64,000 nt of DNA from Synchiropus splendidus (lineage: Eukaryota; Chordata; Actinopteri; Syngnathiformes; Callionymidae): the NCBI RefSeq assembly GCF_027744825.2, contig NC_071338.1, positions 31,521,001-31,585,000 on the forward strand. The letters are read 5' to 3'. The translations under genes and the position numbers were made by a program. Shown one piece after another: positions 22,546 through 35,396 of the stretch. Position 1 is the first letter of the stretch. The number at the start of each line of letters is the position of its first letter. The notes under the pieces are model-generated. The model saw only the letters and a program-made list of their open reading frames with translations, was not told where the DNA came from and made no database searches.

Positions 22546-23819
22546 CATCTATCCAGCCGTCCGCTGAGTCTTGTTGAGCGTGTTGTTTTGTATTCCAGCG
22601 ACTTTATATGGTGTGTCTCATGTGTTTGTTTTCGTTGATACACAGGGGGTAAAAGTTTGTAAACAAAGTTTGTTCCAGACGTTGAATTCTTCTCCAGAGG
22701 TTTCCATGAGAGTAATTGAATTTTGTTAAACGGGAAAATGAAGAGTGGCCTGCGAGCGCCGCACCTACACCTCCAGACATTTGGTCCAATTCTGCTCCGC
22801 GGAGAATCTGCGGCGCATCATCAAGAAAGCTACAGGTAATTCATCTTCTGGCTCTCCCTCTGTGTTGTGACCTAATTAAACGAATAAAGATGTGAGGGGA
22901 ATCTTCATTTCCGCGGGGATAAACACAGCGCTTCGCGGCGAAAGGTAAGAGGAAGCGTCAGCTTTGTCAGGGAAGAATAGCGTCAGAGTGGAAAGCGCTG
23001 GCTGTGGAAGCGTGAACGGCTGAATTGTGGGGGAGAAAACAGCGGCGTGATTTAGATGCAGCTGCAGTTGCTGGCTCATTTGTTTTGCTAATAGCTCATC
23101 CTGCACACGCCGACTCCATCGCCGAGTTAACAAACATTTCACTCCAATGCGTTCACATCGAAAGAGACGGCCATTACAAGAGCAAAGGAAGTTAGCAGAG
23201 ACGCCGTCGACTGCGACGTTTGGTGGTTAAAGTTTTATGATACAGCTGAAACATCTGCGGCGTCCACTACGATGGATGTTTTTTCTGGAATCCTTTACGC
23301 AACTAGAGCCCTAAATCATCTGTGATCTGTTTATTGTTCTCCCATCTAGAGTCTAGTCCCACTGTTCCACATGAAGACAGCAGTTTACTGTCGGATAGGC
23401 CATAAGCCCGCCAAACGATTTCGGTTACCGGAACCGCGAGTGTGATGTAATGATGGATAAACCTCATACTGTTCACACCAACATCTCCAAAGTAGTTTTA
23501 AATCTGATTCCCATGTTAATGTCCTGGATTTGGCGCAGTGCGTCGGCCCTTTTTTATTCGCATGTGCCCTGCGTCATCTACAGTTGTTTAGACGTCCCGA
23601 AGAGGACTGGTCTGTCCAGAGCACTGTTCAAAACTTAGTAATAAGGATCCAACTGGAAGAGAAGTGTTCCCATGACAGTGCACCGAGGGACCGAAGTTTG
23701 CTTCATGTCCCGCCCTCGCCATTTTTTAGGCTCATTTTTTCCAGTACCCACTCCGCACAACTGTGCTTATTTGACATGTGTGAGCTAAGAAGAGAACCAT
23801 TCTCAAGAGAGCCAATCAC

Positions 23820-23850
23820 GTGAGTGTGTGTGTGTGTGTGTGTGTGTGGC
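23820..23850 (+). repeat. (GT)n microsatellite
   Basis: About 13 GT units, otherwise unremarkable surroundings. Confidence 0.9.
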
Positions 23851-24159
23851 TGCCCAAATATGAGCGAACTGAATTCCCAACTGCTCCTTCTAAACCACCT
23901 TCAGCTCATTGTTTTGCACGTCATGTAGGCTATGGTACTGGTTTCACTGGCCTCTTTGCTGTGACCCAAAACTATCACACTCCGACTGACACCTTTTGCC
24001 AGGGCAAAATCTTCCCCTCCAGGACAACTTAAGTCCAGGGACGAATTTTTTCTTGAAACAGACTTCGATCTGGGCCGGTGACTGCAGTGTGAAAGCTTCC
24101 TTGAAGGCCTTTCTAAGGCCTATTTCCTCTCCCCTTAGGTACGAAAATGTACCGATGTT

Positions 24160-24420
24160 ACCATAACTGATCGCATGCTTCCATGCATTCTTTGTATCGA
24201 TATCGCTGTTCAACAATATATCCACCAGGGGGAGCAGCCCAGAGTCAAAAGTTTGTGACAATGAAAACCTTCAAAACCAACATGGCGACTGTGTAGGAGG
24301 CAGTGGTCGGTGAGGACGGAGAGTTTCCGCCATTGTTGCGTCTTCTTCGTGTCTCATTTGAGCTACGTATCGGGTAGTAACAGCAACACTGCCCCCCATG
24401 GTTTACAGTGGTGCTGCCAC
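24160..24420 (-). repeat. dispersed repeat, inverted partner of 17.93-18.24 kb
   Basis: ccaccagggggagcagc, ttcaaaaccaacatggcgac, cggagagtttccgccattgt, cttcttcgtgtctcattt and actgccccccatgg match the complement of the 18-kb copy. Both are noncoding. Confidence 0.6.
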
Positions 24421-25494
24421 GTCTGGCTCGTATTCGTAAGCTTGTGGAAACGTGTGGAAATATGATGATAAATCAGCCTTCAAAATGAATTCAGCTGGAC
24501 TTGGTGGACTTGCCTCTGATCCCACCTCTATTCTATTCTATTCCATGTATAGAAGCAGTGTTGAGCGCAAGACAGGCGGTTCTAGTTGAGAGTTTAAGTG
24601 GGCAACCCTCACGCCTCCATGTCTCCACAAACTAATTTAAACGTAGATCACCTCTGCAACAGTCACTCCAGAGCTCACCCCGCTCATCCATCCCGCCGCC
24701 GACTCTGCAGGGAGTTTGGATGATGAAGTCTGCGACGGGGAGCGCTGTGTTCAGCCCTTCACTCCTCTGACAGGCCCATATTTCATACCGCAGCTCCACT
24801 GTCACCGTTTCCTGAGCCGCCAGGTCACCGACACCCGTCGTACGATCGCTGGCTGGAGACAGACGCGCTCCTGTGTTGTCTCTCTGGCGCTGACCTTCGG
24901 TTCTCGACAGCTGGGCGACCCCCACCCCAGTCTCCCTCTGATTCCTCTCCCGTTGCCAGAGTCAAGATAATTCTGGCTGCTGGAGGGCAATTGCTTTTGG
25001 GAACTTTGGTATCGCTGGCTGACTTGTTGTCAGAGTAAATAGTAAAGTAGCGCAGCAAGGACACGATGGTGACACGATTACGACTGACTGGAGAACCGTT
25101 GATGGAGTCGTCTGATGTTTGTACAGCAGTCTCGCCTTGAAAACTGCACAGTCATTAATGATTTCATAGTTTCAAAGATTGGCTCGGTGGAGAAGACGCA
25201 ATGGTTTATTTAGAGGGTTTAGCAAACACCCAAAGAAAACTCATTCCTTTTTATCTGAAACTGCTTTTGGTCTGAATTATTGAGAGAGAGAGGGCGAGAA
25301 ACATTGGGCTGTAACTAGACTGTCCTCATGATGTAATATGAGGCATGGACTTCTTGTGGATTCCCCTTCAGTCTCACGTGGATGTTTCTTGTGGTGACCT
25401 CTTCCACCAGCAGTGACTCTGAAAATCGCCATTCTGCTTTGCTGTGTCTGAGGCTGGCAGCCATCTTTCATTATCATTTCAATACTACTCATTT

Positions 25495-25645
25495 TAAATC
25501 ATGCCATTTATATTCAGTAGGTGGCGCTCTCAATTTTAAAACTGGTGCAAACTTGAGATGAAATGGTTGGTTTTAAGAGCTGACAGTGCCATCTAGTGGG
25601 CTATAAAAATGAGGACACTGCTTCATGAAGCCTCATCAATAATGG
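25495..25645. mobile_element. palindromic MITE copy
   Basis: tcagtaggtggcgctctcaa on the left; right arm gccatctagtgggct ... gaggacactgcttcatgaag. The outer left arm is missing. Confidence 0.55.
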
Positions 25646-26394
25646 AGAGGCTCCGGTTTGGTCCCATCTCAGGAAGTGATGTGTCCCTGACTCGGACACA
25701 TCCCATGCGTTTGTGAGAGTGGAACATGATGACAGCGTTTTCGGTGGCACGATTACTGGGTGACTCCGATATCTCTTGCCGACATCGTTCCTTTTGACTC
25801 TGTGGTGACACTCATTCAGATTTAGATGCCACATCTCTACGAATCTGGTTTCAGCACCACGGGTGCACCATTCTTTCACTCTGAGCTTCTTTGGCACGTT
25901 CATGATCTCCATGGCGACGGCTGGCAGGTGAGTTCCCGCGGCGTTTTCAAATTACACCAGCGGTGGAATCTCCATCCGAATCCCGAAAAAAAACTGAAAA
26001 GTCTATGTTGAACCCGACCACTCGAAATCTGATGCAATGATGTGAACGTGTCATGACAATTTGGGGTAAAGCTCCAGATGCTATTGCGTAGTCAGACCAA
26101 GCCATTAAACTGTTGTGATTAACAAGTGACATTTTGCTAGGAAGATGAGGCACAGCGACGGGTTTCGAGTTTTGTTGTTTTTTCTCCAGGGCTTTTTTTT
26201 GTTTTGTCCTTTTTCTTGGACTCTCTGTACTTTCTGTTTGGAGTTTGTTTGATCACCTTGCTTTCCTCTGACGCTTTCTCAAGAAAACATCTCTAACGTG
26301 TCTGTGGTTGTGTGTCTGGAAGGTTGTCTCCCAGCCTCTCGCCCCGAGTAGCCGGGAAATGCTCCACTCAGCTTGCACTCCATCATTGAAAATA

Positions 26395-26520
26395 GAAAGA
26401 TGACTCCATACGGTGTGGTGCCTGTGACTATGCGGTCACTGGTTCGATTCCGCCCTCAGGTGTTTGGAGCCGACTGACATTGGAGAATGTGTATCTCACT
26501 GTAGTGTGTGGAGCAAACAG
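26395..26520 (+). mobile_element. possible tRNA-derived SINE fragment
   Basis: cggtcactggttcgattccg resembles a tRNA B box (GGTTCGANTCC) with a degraded A-box region (ggtgcctgtgactatg) about 35 bp before it. A cloverleaf is not formed convincingly, so a SINE remnant is likelier than a tRNA gene. Confidence 0.3.
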
Positions 26521-26650
26521 TGTCCTCATGTTCAGAGCCCACTAGGTGGCACTCTCTGCTCTAAAATCTTAACATTTCAACAACCGGTTGCATCATTTTT
26601 TAACTGAGAGCGCCACCTACTGAGCTGGGGACACTGTCTCATGAAGCCAA
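26516..26650. mobile_element. palindromic MITE copy (short)
   Basis: cagtgtcctcatgttcagag with cccactaggtggc on the left and gagcgccacctactgagctg with gacactgtctcatgaagcc on the right. Outer ends lost. Confidence 0.6.
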
Positions 26651-26782
26651 TGAACAATGAAACTGTATGACATCAGTCACTGCGTTGCATGAACAGTGTG
26701 TATTTTTACACAAGCGCTGCACCTTCATTTCAAACTCGAAGTCTGTGTGAAAATCGGCCCGGTGATGAATGGCTGTTTGGGA

Positions 26783-26880
26783 AACAAAGGCCGACTTTTT
26801 TTCTCATGAAAGATGCAAATGAGCGAGTTTTCAGGTAATTATGAGAATAATTATTTCCCTCCCTTTGAACATTAATCCCA
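26783..26880. promoter_or_regulatory. candidate regulatory element with SOX, octamer and homeodomain sites
   Basis: AACAAAGG (26783-26790), a perfect octamer ATGCAAAT (26813-26820), TAATTA (26836-26841 and about 26848) and TAATCC (26873-26878) lie within 100 bp of low-repeat sequence that grades into a GC-rich patch up to about 27050. The sites are real; function is inferred. Confidence 0.25.
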
Positions 26881-27339
26881 TTCAAAACGCGACTTTGTTC
26901 ATTAAACGCACGGCCGACACAAACAAGTCCAGGCGTGCGGCGCTTGTGTTGGGCCGCGATCGCGGGCTTATTCATCTTGGTCGACTCGGAGTCCAGCGAG
27001 AGGGAAACTGATGACGCTCGCTGGATTTCCAGTGTGAAATGATGATTCAGGGGAAGCACGTGCGACCTTCTCTTCCTCGGCTCAACTGCATTTTACTCAC
27101 GTCATGCTCCAGCGGACGTTGGGAGGCAGTTTTATGGCGGGGAACGTGCGTGTGTGGTCTCGGCCCGTCACCGACGGCCTGCATGATCATGATGTCAAAG
27201 TTCAGCCGACAGCCGTCTCTGTCCACTGACATGGCTGCGTAGCTCACTACTAATGGTTGCTAAACATCGAGGATCACACTGGCGCCACCATCAGATCAAT
27301 TTATAACTAGCTGTGCTCACTTTAAAAACACACTGTTCT

Positions 27340-28003
27340 GTATGTACTTTTACTTTGTAACTTCCTGTTTTCCTGGTTCTGTGTTTCCTGTTTTGTATCT
27401 TGTTCCCTCCAGCTTTATGGCAACGCAGCTGGGACTCATTCGGCTAATCACACCTGCATGGATATCCACCCTTGAGTTCCGGTCTGATTTGCCAGATGGT
27501 CTGATTTCGTGTCTGATGGTAAAGTCCTCTCTTGTTGATCTGTTGTCCAGTGACCCTGTTTACATCTCTGCGTTCTGCTCCTCGTTCTCTCGCCTGCCAG
27601 CTCTCTCGCTTCCCTCTCTCTCTCCTACCCGATTGACTTGTGTGTGTGAGTGTTGTTTACTCACCTTTGCAGTTCCACCGTCGTGGTATTTATTTCCTCA
27701 GGATTGTGTGTGTGTGTTTAAGCGCGACCGAGCGTTTTCAGTTTATCTCAGCCTGGTGAGAGTTGTGTCCGAGTGCGCCTCTCAGTTGTCCCCGTTTTCA
27801 GGCTTTGTATTTCTTGCACCTGCTTCCAGGTTTCAGGTTTACCCCCTCCTTTCGTGTTTGTCCTCTGCGCTCCGCTTCTGTCTTATTGTCTGTGTATATT
27901 TGTGTTATTTGTATTAAACCCGTGCTAACCTCGTTGTCCGAGTCCTCAGTGAGTTTACAACCTTTCTCCACTTGGGTCAGGCTAAGTCAGCAAACATGAC
28001 ACA
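27340..28003 (+). mobile_element. LTR-like repeat, copy B
   Basis: Homologous to 19.73-20.43 kb: ctccagctttatggcaacgc, catggatatccaccc, tgtattaaacccgtgc and cacttgggtcaggc, ending aacatgacac. A 191-codon frame spans it but is a chance reading. Confidence 0.4.
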
Positions 28004-28616
28004 CACCTTCTTATTTGCCATTTGTCGTTTTCCCTCCCTTTTTTCTCCCAGTTTTCAGTGTGTTTCCACCACCAGCTTGTTTGGACTTATTTCCTCCCTT
28101 TTCTCCATGTGTGAGTTTTGACCACCATGTTACTTGGTCGTATTTTACATGACTGTGTATTTCACTACGTTTGGGTGATGACCATTGTGTGTTTTGGGGG
28201 GCTTTTTTTTTTTTTTACTTTGCGGGTGACTGACAGCTGTGTTCTGACTCTTGTTTGCTTTCTGTTCCCATATTTATTCCTTAGTTTTATTCGTGTTTGC
28301 TCCGGGTTCGGTGATGCCCTCAGTCCTTCCATCAGTCTGTTAATTTGTTTTATTGCATGAATTAAGTCGCTGTGCTGGTGGTCACCACTTGCACAAGCGG
28401 TCCCTGATATGAATTTTGAAATTACGGTTAAGTATCCTACACGGACGGTGGGAGCATGTTAGTGTGAAATAGAACTGGTTAATGAAAGTTTGGCTGTCGG
28501 CTCGAAGAGACTTTTGCCTCCAGAAAATCTTACTTTTCATGATGAATTGTATCTTGTATTCATCATGCGTTGCATTAATTTTTTTTACCCATTTTTAGTC
28601 TAAAAAGTATCTTCCC

Positions 28617-28792
28617 TAGTGGTGGACTGATGAGGCTTCATGAAACAGTGCAAATGTTCAGAGCTCAGTAGGTGGCGCTCTCGGTTAAAATGATGGGCGA
28701 GTTCATTGAAATGGTGGTTGAAACTACATACAATTTAGAGAAGAGAGCGCCATGTAGTGGATCTGAGAGTGAGGACACTGTTTCGTGAAGCC
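28617..28792. mobile_element. palindromic MITE copy
   Basis: Begins tagtggtggactgatgaggc; right arm gtgaggacactgtttcgtga. About 175 bp, nearly full length. Confidence 0.65.
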
Positions 28793-29707
28793 TAGGCTTT
28801 TCCTTTACAGTACTATAAGCAAAATTCTCAAAGGGGAAGAGAACACGAACGTCGGTCCAAGCGATTCCGAGCTGTCAGGAGTTTCCAGAGCTGGACTGTG
28901 ACAGAGGGAAGGCCAAACTGTGAAGGAGATTTTTATCAGAACAGAAGCATTTGAAGGACAAACTCTCACAGTGAAACTGAGAAAACAACGTTGTGAGAGG
29001 AACATGCCCAGGACAAACCCACCAGCCGGTGTGGTCCATCTGAGCCACACGTCCCACGTCTGTATACCATCAGGGCTCCAGCAGCCGAGACGCGGGCTGT
29101 GATCTTGGAAACATGTATTCAAAAAGGCTTCCTCCGTCATGACTTTGCATTTCCTCCTGATGGCATGAAGTGCTTATGTACTTGCTTTACCCCCGAAACA
29201 CAAATCTATTTACACAGTCGTGCTGCGAGCGCGCCTCCATCGCCGGGTCAAGAGTCAAAGTCCAGCGGCATAAATCATGGTGATGGCGTAAATTTAGCAT
29301 CCAGTGATGTCATGAAGGGAAAAACAAATACCTGCCAGGCTGTGAGTAGGACTTGCTTTTTCTGTGTGTGTGTGTGTGGCTGGTCACGGCATGAAAGGGC
29401 GCTCTATCCCAACCTCTCCTGAGAAATAAAACAAGACGGCGCTCTGTGCTGTGTCAACCGCAGGTCATATCTCGCCCTTTATGAGATCTAAACTTCCGTG
29501 GTGGAGTCACGGGTTATTTCTGTAGCGGCTCACGGTGACTAGTTACAGAGCAGAGCACTGGTCCAGCTTTGACCACAGTGACCTGCCATTGTGTTGACTC
29601 GTGATTCCCAGAGGAAAGAAGCCAATACGGTTCCTTCAGTGGACAATCCAGCAAGGGGTTTATTACGAGCCAACAAGACTGGAGGGACTAACCTCCTGAA
29701 TAATATA

Positions 29708-30413
29708 CAGTGGTACCTCTGTTCTCGACCACAATCTGTTCCAGACAGCCGTTCGAGAAGCAAATTGTTGGAAATCTGAATCGATTTTTCCCATTACAAT
29801 GAATGGAAAAAGCAATAATGCGTTCCAAGCCTTAAAATAGTCTTTTGTAGGAGTGAATGTAGAGCGTCTGCTGCAGGTGGCTGTTCCTCTATGTGTGTGG
29901 CCGCTGCATGTGGGAGGGGTTGCCGAGTGAGTGACGTCTCTCCAGAAGTGAAGAGGTGCCCGGTGCGTGTCCAGCTCTGAATGTGCGCTTCTGTGCAGTT
30001 TGGCTGTGACCAAGTCATAAACCAAGTCACGCTCTGTCCCAGACTGGCCTCATCCCTGTCCCAGCTCCAGCCCACAACAGGACATCAAACCCTGGAGTGA
30101 GCGCTCCAGCACCTCCCCTGTGACCCTCTACCACGGTCCAGTGTGGAGACAGGAAAGGTTTTACACCTCAATATGAAGAAACAACAGTCAGTAAATGGAG
30201 CTAACGGGACACGTCTGCATACAGAGGCTGCGTTATACACAATAACAAAGCATGTCGAGGGTCAGCTGATCGGTCCGCGCACGTTATGGTTTTTCCAGCT
30301 TTTTTCGGAGTTCCGGATTTTCGTTCGAAATCCGAAGCAAAAAAATCTAGAAATTTTTGTTTGAACTCTGATTTGTTCGAATTCCACTACGTTCAAAAAC
30401 CGAGGTACCACTG
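29708..30413. mobile_element. mariner-like nonautonomous element, copy 2 (complete)
   Basis: 706 bp bounded by TA dinucleotides. The left end cagtggtacctctgttctcg and the right end aaaaccgaggtaccactg are inverted repeats of each other. Such TA target duplication and CAGTGGTACC-type ends point to the Tc1/mariner superfamily. Open frames inside are shared by all copies but have no transposase features. Confidence 0.7.
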
Positions 30414-31828
30414 TACTTATTAATCTGTCTAATAGCGGCATATTAGAAAGTTATTACTCATGAAGTGTTTATTACCATATTGTTCAGTCAAACTATATAT
30501 GACCCTCGATTGGTCACCAAAGGTTCACACTGAACAACACTATATTAACTGATTTTTAACAGTAAATACACAAGCATGAGAGACAAAAACTAGACATGAT
30601 AAATACATGATTTAATAAATGCTGAAATAAAAGAAGAAATAATGGTATAAACATTTAATACAAAAATTGAAATAAGAATATTTTTTATGTCTGTTTATTT
30701 TTTTGATCATTTATTTTATTTCTAAATGTATTTATTAATTTATATTTGTAGTTTTTTTAATGCCTTTTCTTTATTTTTGTATTATTGCATTTCCACATTT
30801 ATTCATGTATTTATGTATTTCCATATTTATTTCATCAAAATTAATGCATAGAGTATTATACAAATTATTTACAAATATCTGAATTTCCACATTTATTTGT
30901 TTCAAAATTAATGTAGAAATGCCATAATCAATCAATAAAGTAAATGAAATATGAACAACAATATGTGAATAAATCTAAGTGTTGCGATCACACAGCCTCT
31001 CAGCTTGCTCTCACAACCCACCTCCACCCGTGCTGCTCATGTTTGTCCATGGCAGAGAAAGTCATGTCGTCATGGCGCCACATCCAGCTGACAACACTAT
31101 CAGATTGTGCCAAAAACAAGCAGCTGCTGTGACACAGCAGACGGATATGAGAGACGTCAGAATGACTGGAGTAGTTGTTTTTTTTTGTTTTTTTTACTTG
31201 GGCCGTCCTTTCGCTGTCGTCGGGCCTGAATGATGCGACATGTTTGAGCCTGGCAGAAGCGCTGGAGTCACTGAGACGCGATTCTTTTGAGTGATATCCA
31301 AGTCTTCATTGATCTCCCGGACACGGTCGTGAATTCTGTCTGTGTGCGAGGTGAGAATGTGTTAATAGTCCAAGCTGCCACCCTGAGGCGCGTACTTCAC
31401 AACCCCACAGTGTTCAAGGCAGAGGTCAACGGTCCGCTTGGCCTCATCCGTGCAGCACAAATGTGCGGAGCTCATGGAGCAAATCGGAGCAAATGAGGGC
31501 GCTTTGTTGGCTCCAAGATTCATACTCTCGGAGTTCAGGATTTCTTTCGATGGAAACGGAGCTTCTGCAGGTGCTAGGTTTCACTTTCATTCTCAGTATT
31601 TTTATAGGGTTTCCAGCGTCTCGTGATGTCAATAGTGAGAAGAATAAATGAGCCTTAACTACAACCAGGCTCCTCTGCCACCTCCATGAACTTCTTCTGT
31701 CTTCAATACCCATGAACTTCTCCAGGGGGGAAAGTCTCAGCGGGAGAAAGCAGCTTCTTTTCCTGGGAAAACTCTCCTGGATCATGGGCACTAAGGTCCC
31801 CCACAACTGTGTCCTCCAGAGCCTGGGT

Positions 31829-32065
31829 TAGTGATGGGCTGATGAGGCTTCATGAAACAGTGTCTGCATTTTCAGAGCCCACTAGATGGCACTCTCTGCT
31901 CTAAAATCTTTGGATTTTAACAACCATTTCAATGAAATCAAACATCATTTTTAAACCCACAGCGCCACCCACTGACCTCGAAGACAAGTGATGGGCAGAT
32001 GATGTTTCATGACACAGTGTCCTGATTTTCAGAGACTAGTAGATGGCAGTGCCTTCTGTAAAACG
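31829..32065. mobile_element. palindromic MITE, one copy plus a truncated second
   Basis: Starts tagtgatgggctgatgaggc. The first right arm stops at gcgccacccactgacctc, and a second left arm (agtgatgggcagatgatg, tttcatgacacagtgtcctg) follows directly. Confidence 0.6.
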
Positions 32066-32983
32066 TTTGGACTTTTTGGAAATCTCTCATTTCTTTTGTT
32101 GAATAAAACAAGTCAGTATCAGAATGTAGTTCTTTCTACTGTAATTCCGTCTTGGTTAACTTGGTAGCAGTGACCCTTTCAATTTGGCCAAATCTCTGGA
32201 GACTGACTTTGCTAACGCTAGCAACTGCTACTGTCGCAGCGGAGCCACCGTAAACAACCGTAGTTGTTTCATACTTATTAAACATGATGGAAGTAGGTGT
32301 TCTGTTAAGCAAGAATTCTGGATGTAAACTGCAAGGAATCATGATATTGTTGGAGAATGAAATTTGATATGTCTTTTTAGGGACAATCAAATCAGGTGGT
32401 GACTCCCACTGGACCGGACCAGGTTATTTAAGAATGTATTTGGGGTTTGACATTAACAAAAAGGTTAGTCAGGAGCTAGAGAGTCACTTAAATAACTACC
32501 ATGAAGATGCAGTTCTGGGTGGGTTTAAGACCACGACAAATAGACACTCAGGCCAAACAGGAAGAGAAATGTTTAGGTTACACTTCACCAGAAATGGCTG
32601 GAGGGCAGATGCTGCATCTGATGGACTGAGTTCAGTGCTGTGGCGTGGACTGTGGGACCAGGGTCCTGCAGAGCCCAGTGGGTCCTGCTATGTCTCACCC
32701 GCCAATAGCAACATCACCAAAGTCTACCACCCAGCCCTGACGCTGGTTGCTAACATCTAGCAACCGCCACATGGACAATGTGATCAAGCAAGGGTGGCTG
32801 GACACTTCATGAGAACTTCATCAGAACAACGCCAGACAACCATCAAAGACCTGAGCAAGTGTCAGTTGTGAGTACTTCTGGGTATTAGAATATGTGTCAA
32901 TTTTATTATGACATAAAAAGTCGACTGCTCTAGTGGGACCCGCCACCACAAACATCTACAAGTTTAGTTGACGTGATGTGGTC

Positions 32984-33500
32984 ATAAGGATCCATCCATC
33001 CTCATCCGCTTATCCGTTGCCGGGTCGCGGGGGCAGCAGCTTCAGAACGCCACACCAAACACCCCTCCGCCCGGCAACACCTATCCGCTCCAACAGTGGG
33101 ACCCCGAGACGCTACCAGGCCAGTGAAGAGGTCTCATCCCTCCATCTGATCCCGGGTCGACCCCTCGGTTTCCTCCCTGGTGGCCCTGCCTGAAGCACCT
33201 CCAAAGACAGGCGTCCTCATGAGATGCCCGAACCAGCTCAACTGACTCCTCTCAACACGGAGAAGCAGCAGCTCTACTCCAAGTATCTTCAACTCCTCGC
33301 ACTGTCTCTAAGGGAGACGCCCGCCACCTGTCCGAGAAAACTCATTTCACCCGCTTGTATCCCGGATCTCATTCTTTCTGTCACAACCTACAGCTCATGA
33401 CCATAGGTGAGGGTTGGGATGAAGACTGACTGGTAAATAGAGAGCTTTGCCTTTTGGCTCAGCTCTCTCTTACACACAACAGTGTGGTAGAGCGACTGAG
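32984..33500 (-). mobile_element. LINE 3' end with reverse-transcriptase C-terminal coding remnant, - strand
   Basis: The - strand reads RELSQKAKLSIYQSVFIPTL then TYGHEL, the conserved C-terminal part of reverse transcriptase found in many fish LINEs. The degraded remainder follows, to a 3' end with gcagcagcttcag / gcttatccg and a catccatcc tail. It is 5'-truncated and interrupted. It is the same family as 59.94-60.53 kb, in the opposite orientation. Confidence 0.75.
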
Positions 33501-34323
33501 GCCACTGAGGCGTGAGCTTCAGCACGATGAGAATAAAACGCCGCACCACGGTGAGGTCACACAAACCCCAAAGGCGTGTTCTCCACACGTGTGATTTAAG
33601 AGAAGCACAGCGGCACGTCCATCCACAGCCTCCTCCCCACCCCTCCCACCCCCGTTTACCTGAAGGCGGCATCCTCGCTGTCAGCGCAAGTCGCTGGAGA
33701 TTTCCCTGTGTGGGGCAATTACTGTGTTTGTTGCAGATTGGAGGGGGGTCCCGCGGGTAGCCGCATTCCCCCACGCCTCGGAGTAATTCTATCACCCTCT
33801 TGACACCGGGAGGCGGGGGGGCGGCGGGGAGGGGAGGCACATAAATCCACTCCAAGTGCATTATGAATCTAATCTGTAACGGTCACCTCTTCACAGGACG
33901 TGGAGATAATAATCGTGTTTGCATGAGGGAAGAAAAGAGTGACATTTCTCCGTGAAAAAAGGGCGTCACTCACACTGACTCACCCAGACGCCTGCTGAGC
34001 GTTCACCACATGTATAGACAGAGGGGCGTCCAACAGCTGGACGGCCCGAAGGACGGAGCTCTACTGCCACCTGAAGGCAGCGCGTGCGTCTGCGGCCCCC
34101 TCCGTCTGAAGGGCGTTCAAACCAAGCAGAAGTACCATTTACTTTGTGTAATGTTTTGGAAACAATCTAGAATCGCATTCTAATGACGGAGTACGATTAA
34201 ATGAGGCAAACATAACAAAGGAAGTCTCCAGCAAGAAAAATTGTTTTCCACGGCGAAGTCATGACACCACACTGTTTACAGTAACGGCGCATTAGCGGGG
34301 TTTGTGTTAATGTTCTTTACACA

Positions 34324-34527
34324 TCAGCGCTGAAATGTTCGTCTGCCGGCGCTCACGTCAGGGTCCCGGCTGAGACCCGGCGCCTCAGAAGATGATGACG
34401 TCTGCGCGTACTCTTCGTACTGTTCCGACATCATATAGAAGAGAATCCTTCCTTCGTGAGCTGGACCTTCCGTCTCCTGCTGAAGACCACGGCCTCGGCC
34501 CAGACAGGAGTTTTTGGTGACCCACAT
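34324..34527 (-). CDS. possible terminal exon, unidentified protein
   Basis: An open - strand frame of 67 codons preceded by an AG acceptor-like site (gaacaaggccag). It includes EGRILFYMMSEQYEEYAQTS then SSSEAPGLSRDPDVSAGRR and a stop. The codon use and the acidic, tyrosine-rich composition look more protein-like than neighbouring chance frames. I do not recognise the family and found no partner exon. Length alone does not exceed chance. It lies between convergent loxl1 and scamp5, downstream of scamp5 on the same strand. Confidence 0.2.
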   Translation of the reverse strand: MWVTKNSCLGRGRGLQQETEGPAHEGRILFYMMSEQYEEYAQTSSSSEAPGLSRDPDVSAGRRTFQR

Positions 34528-35396
34528 CTGGCCTTGTTCAGATGAAGCAACAGTTTTTATTTCCCAATTTATTTGCTATTTTGCCCCAGTAAAACTGTCA
34601 TCTACATGTCAGCTATGACATCACAATCTTTCTTTCCTTATCAACAGACCTTCACATGAAACAAGGGGAAAATAAAATCACACTTCTTCATTCCCCTTTA
34701 ACTGGTTAACCACAAGGCGATTCTGGACTTCATGGATCAATGGAGTGAATTGTTCTCATGTTCTGTTATTTATTCATGTATTTTTTTCCCATAACTTGTC
34801 GCACCCTCCTGTCCTCGCCTCTCACGCCCCCTAGGTTTCGCACAGACCATGTTGGGATTGATGAAGAACGACTGCAGAAACAAGACCTATGTCTCTGATA
34901 CTACAAGCCCCACAACACACTGCTGCTGTCGGTGCGCTCAACAGACCCATTTTGAACGGTCAGTTTAAGAGGAGTCAGTCAATGTGGTTGCAGTTTTGAC
35001 CAAACCATCCCGGGGCTTGTGTCCCAGACTAACCATGAAAACTGAAAATCTGGCATCGGAGGATGTCGGTGAGGAATGTATGACCAATGCTGTTGAGTGT
35101 TTTGGTCGCTCTGACTTACACCACCACCATTCCTGATGCCCATCTCAAAGATGAAGCCATGCTGGTCTTCAGTCAAGCTGTGCCCGACTCCACTCCTCCT
35201 CTACAACTTCTACTGTTTACACTTTGTTTTTATTGTGTTTTAGGTGAAAATATTACAAATGTTAAGACTAAAAATAATCTAATATCTGCTCATATCTTGT
35301 GAACAACTGAAATATTCAGCATTATCAAAACATGATGTGGTGAGGGACGCCACACTTTCATGTCCTCAGCTCTGGGTTTGAATGTGATAATAAGTT

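Noticed and set aside
22740..22860. Possible exon ending at acaggtaattc
   Set aside because: There is a donor-like site and a GC-rich stretch, but no recognisable protein and no matching acceptor or partner exon.
25601..25912. 103-codon - strand frame starting MEIMNVPKKLRVKEW
   Set aside because: Looked mildly protein-like, but its end runs into a palindromic MITE and no family or splice partner was recognised.
27342..27917. 191-codon hydrophobic open frame
   Set aside because: It coincides with an LTR-like repeat whose second copy does not keep the frame; the hydrophobicity comes from T-rich sequence.
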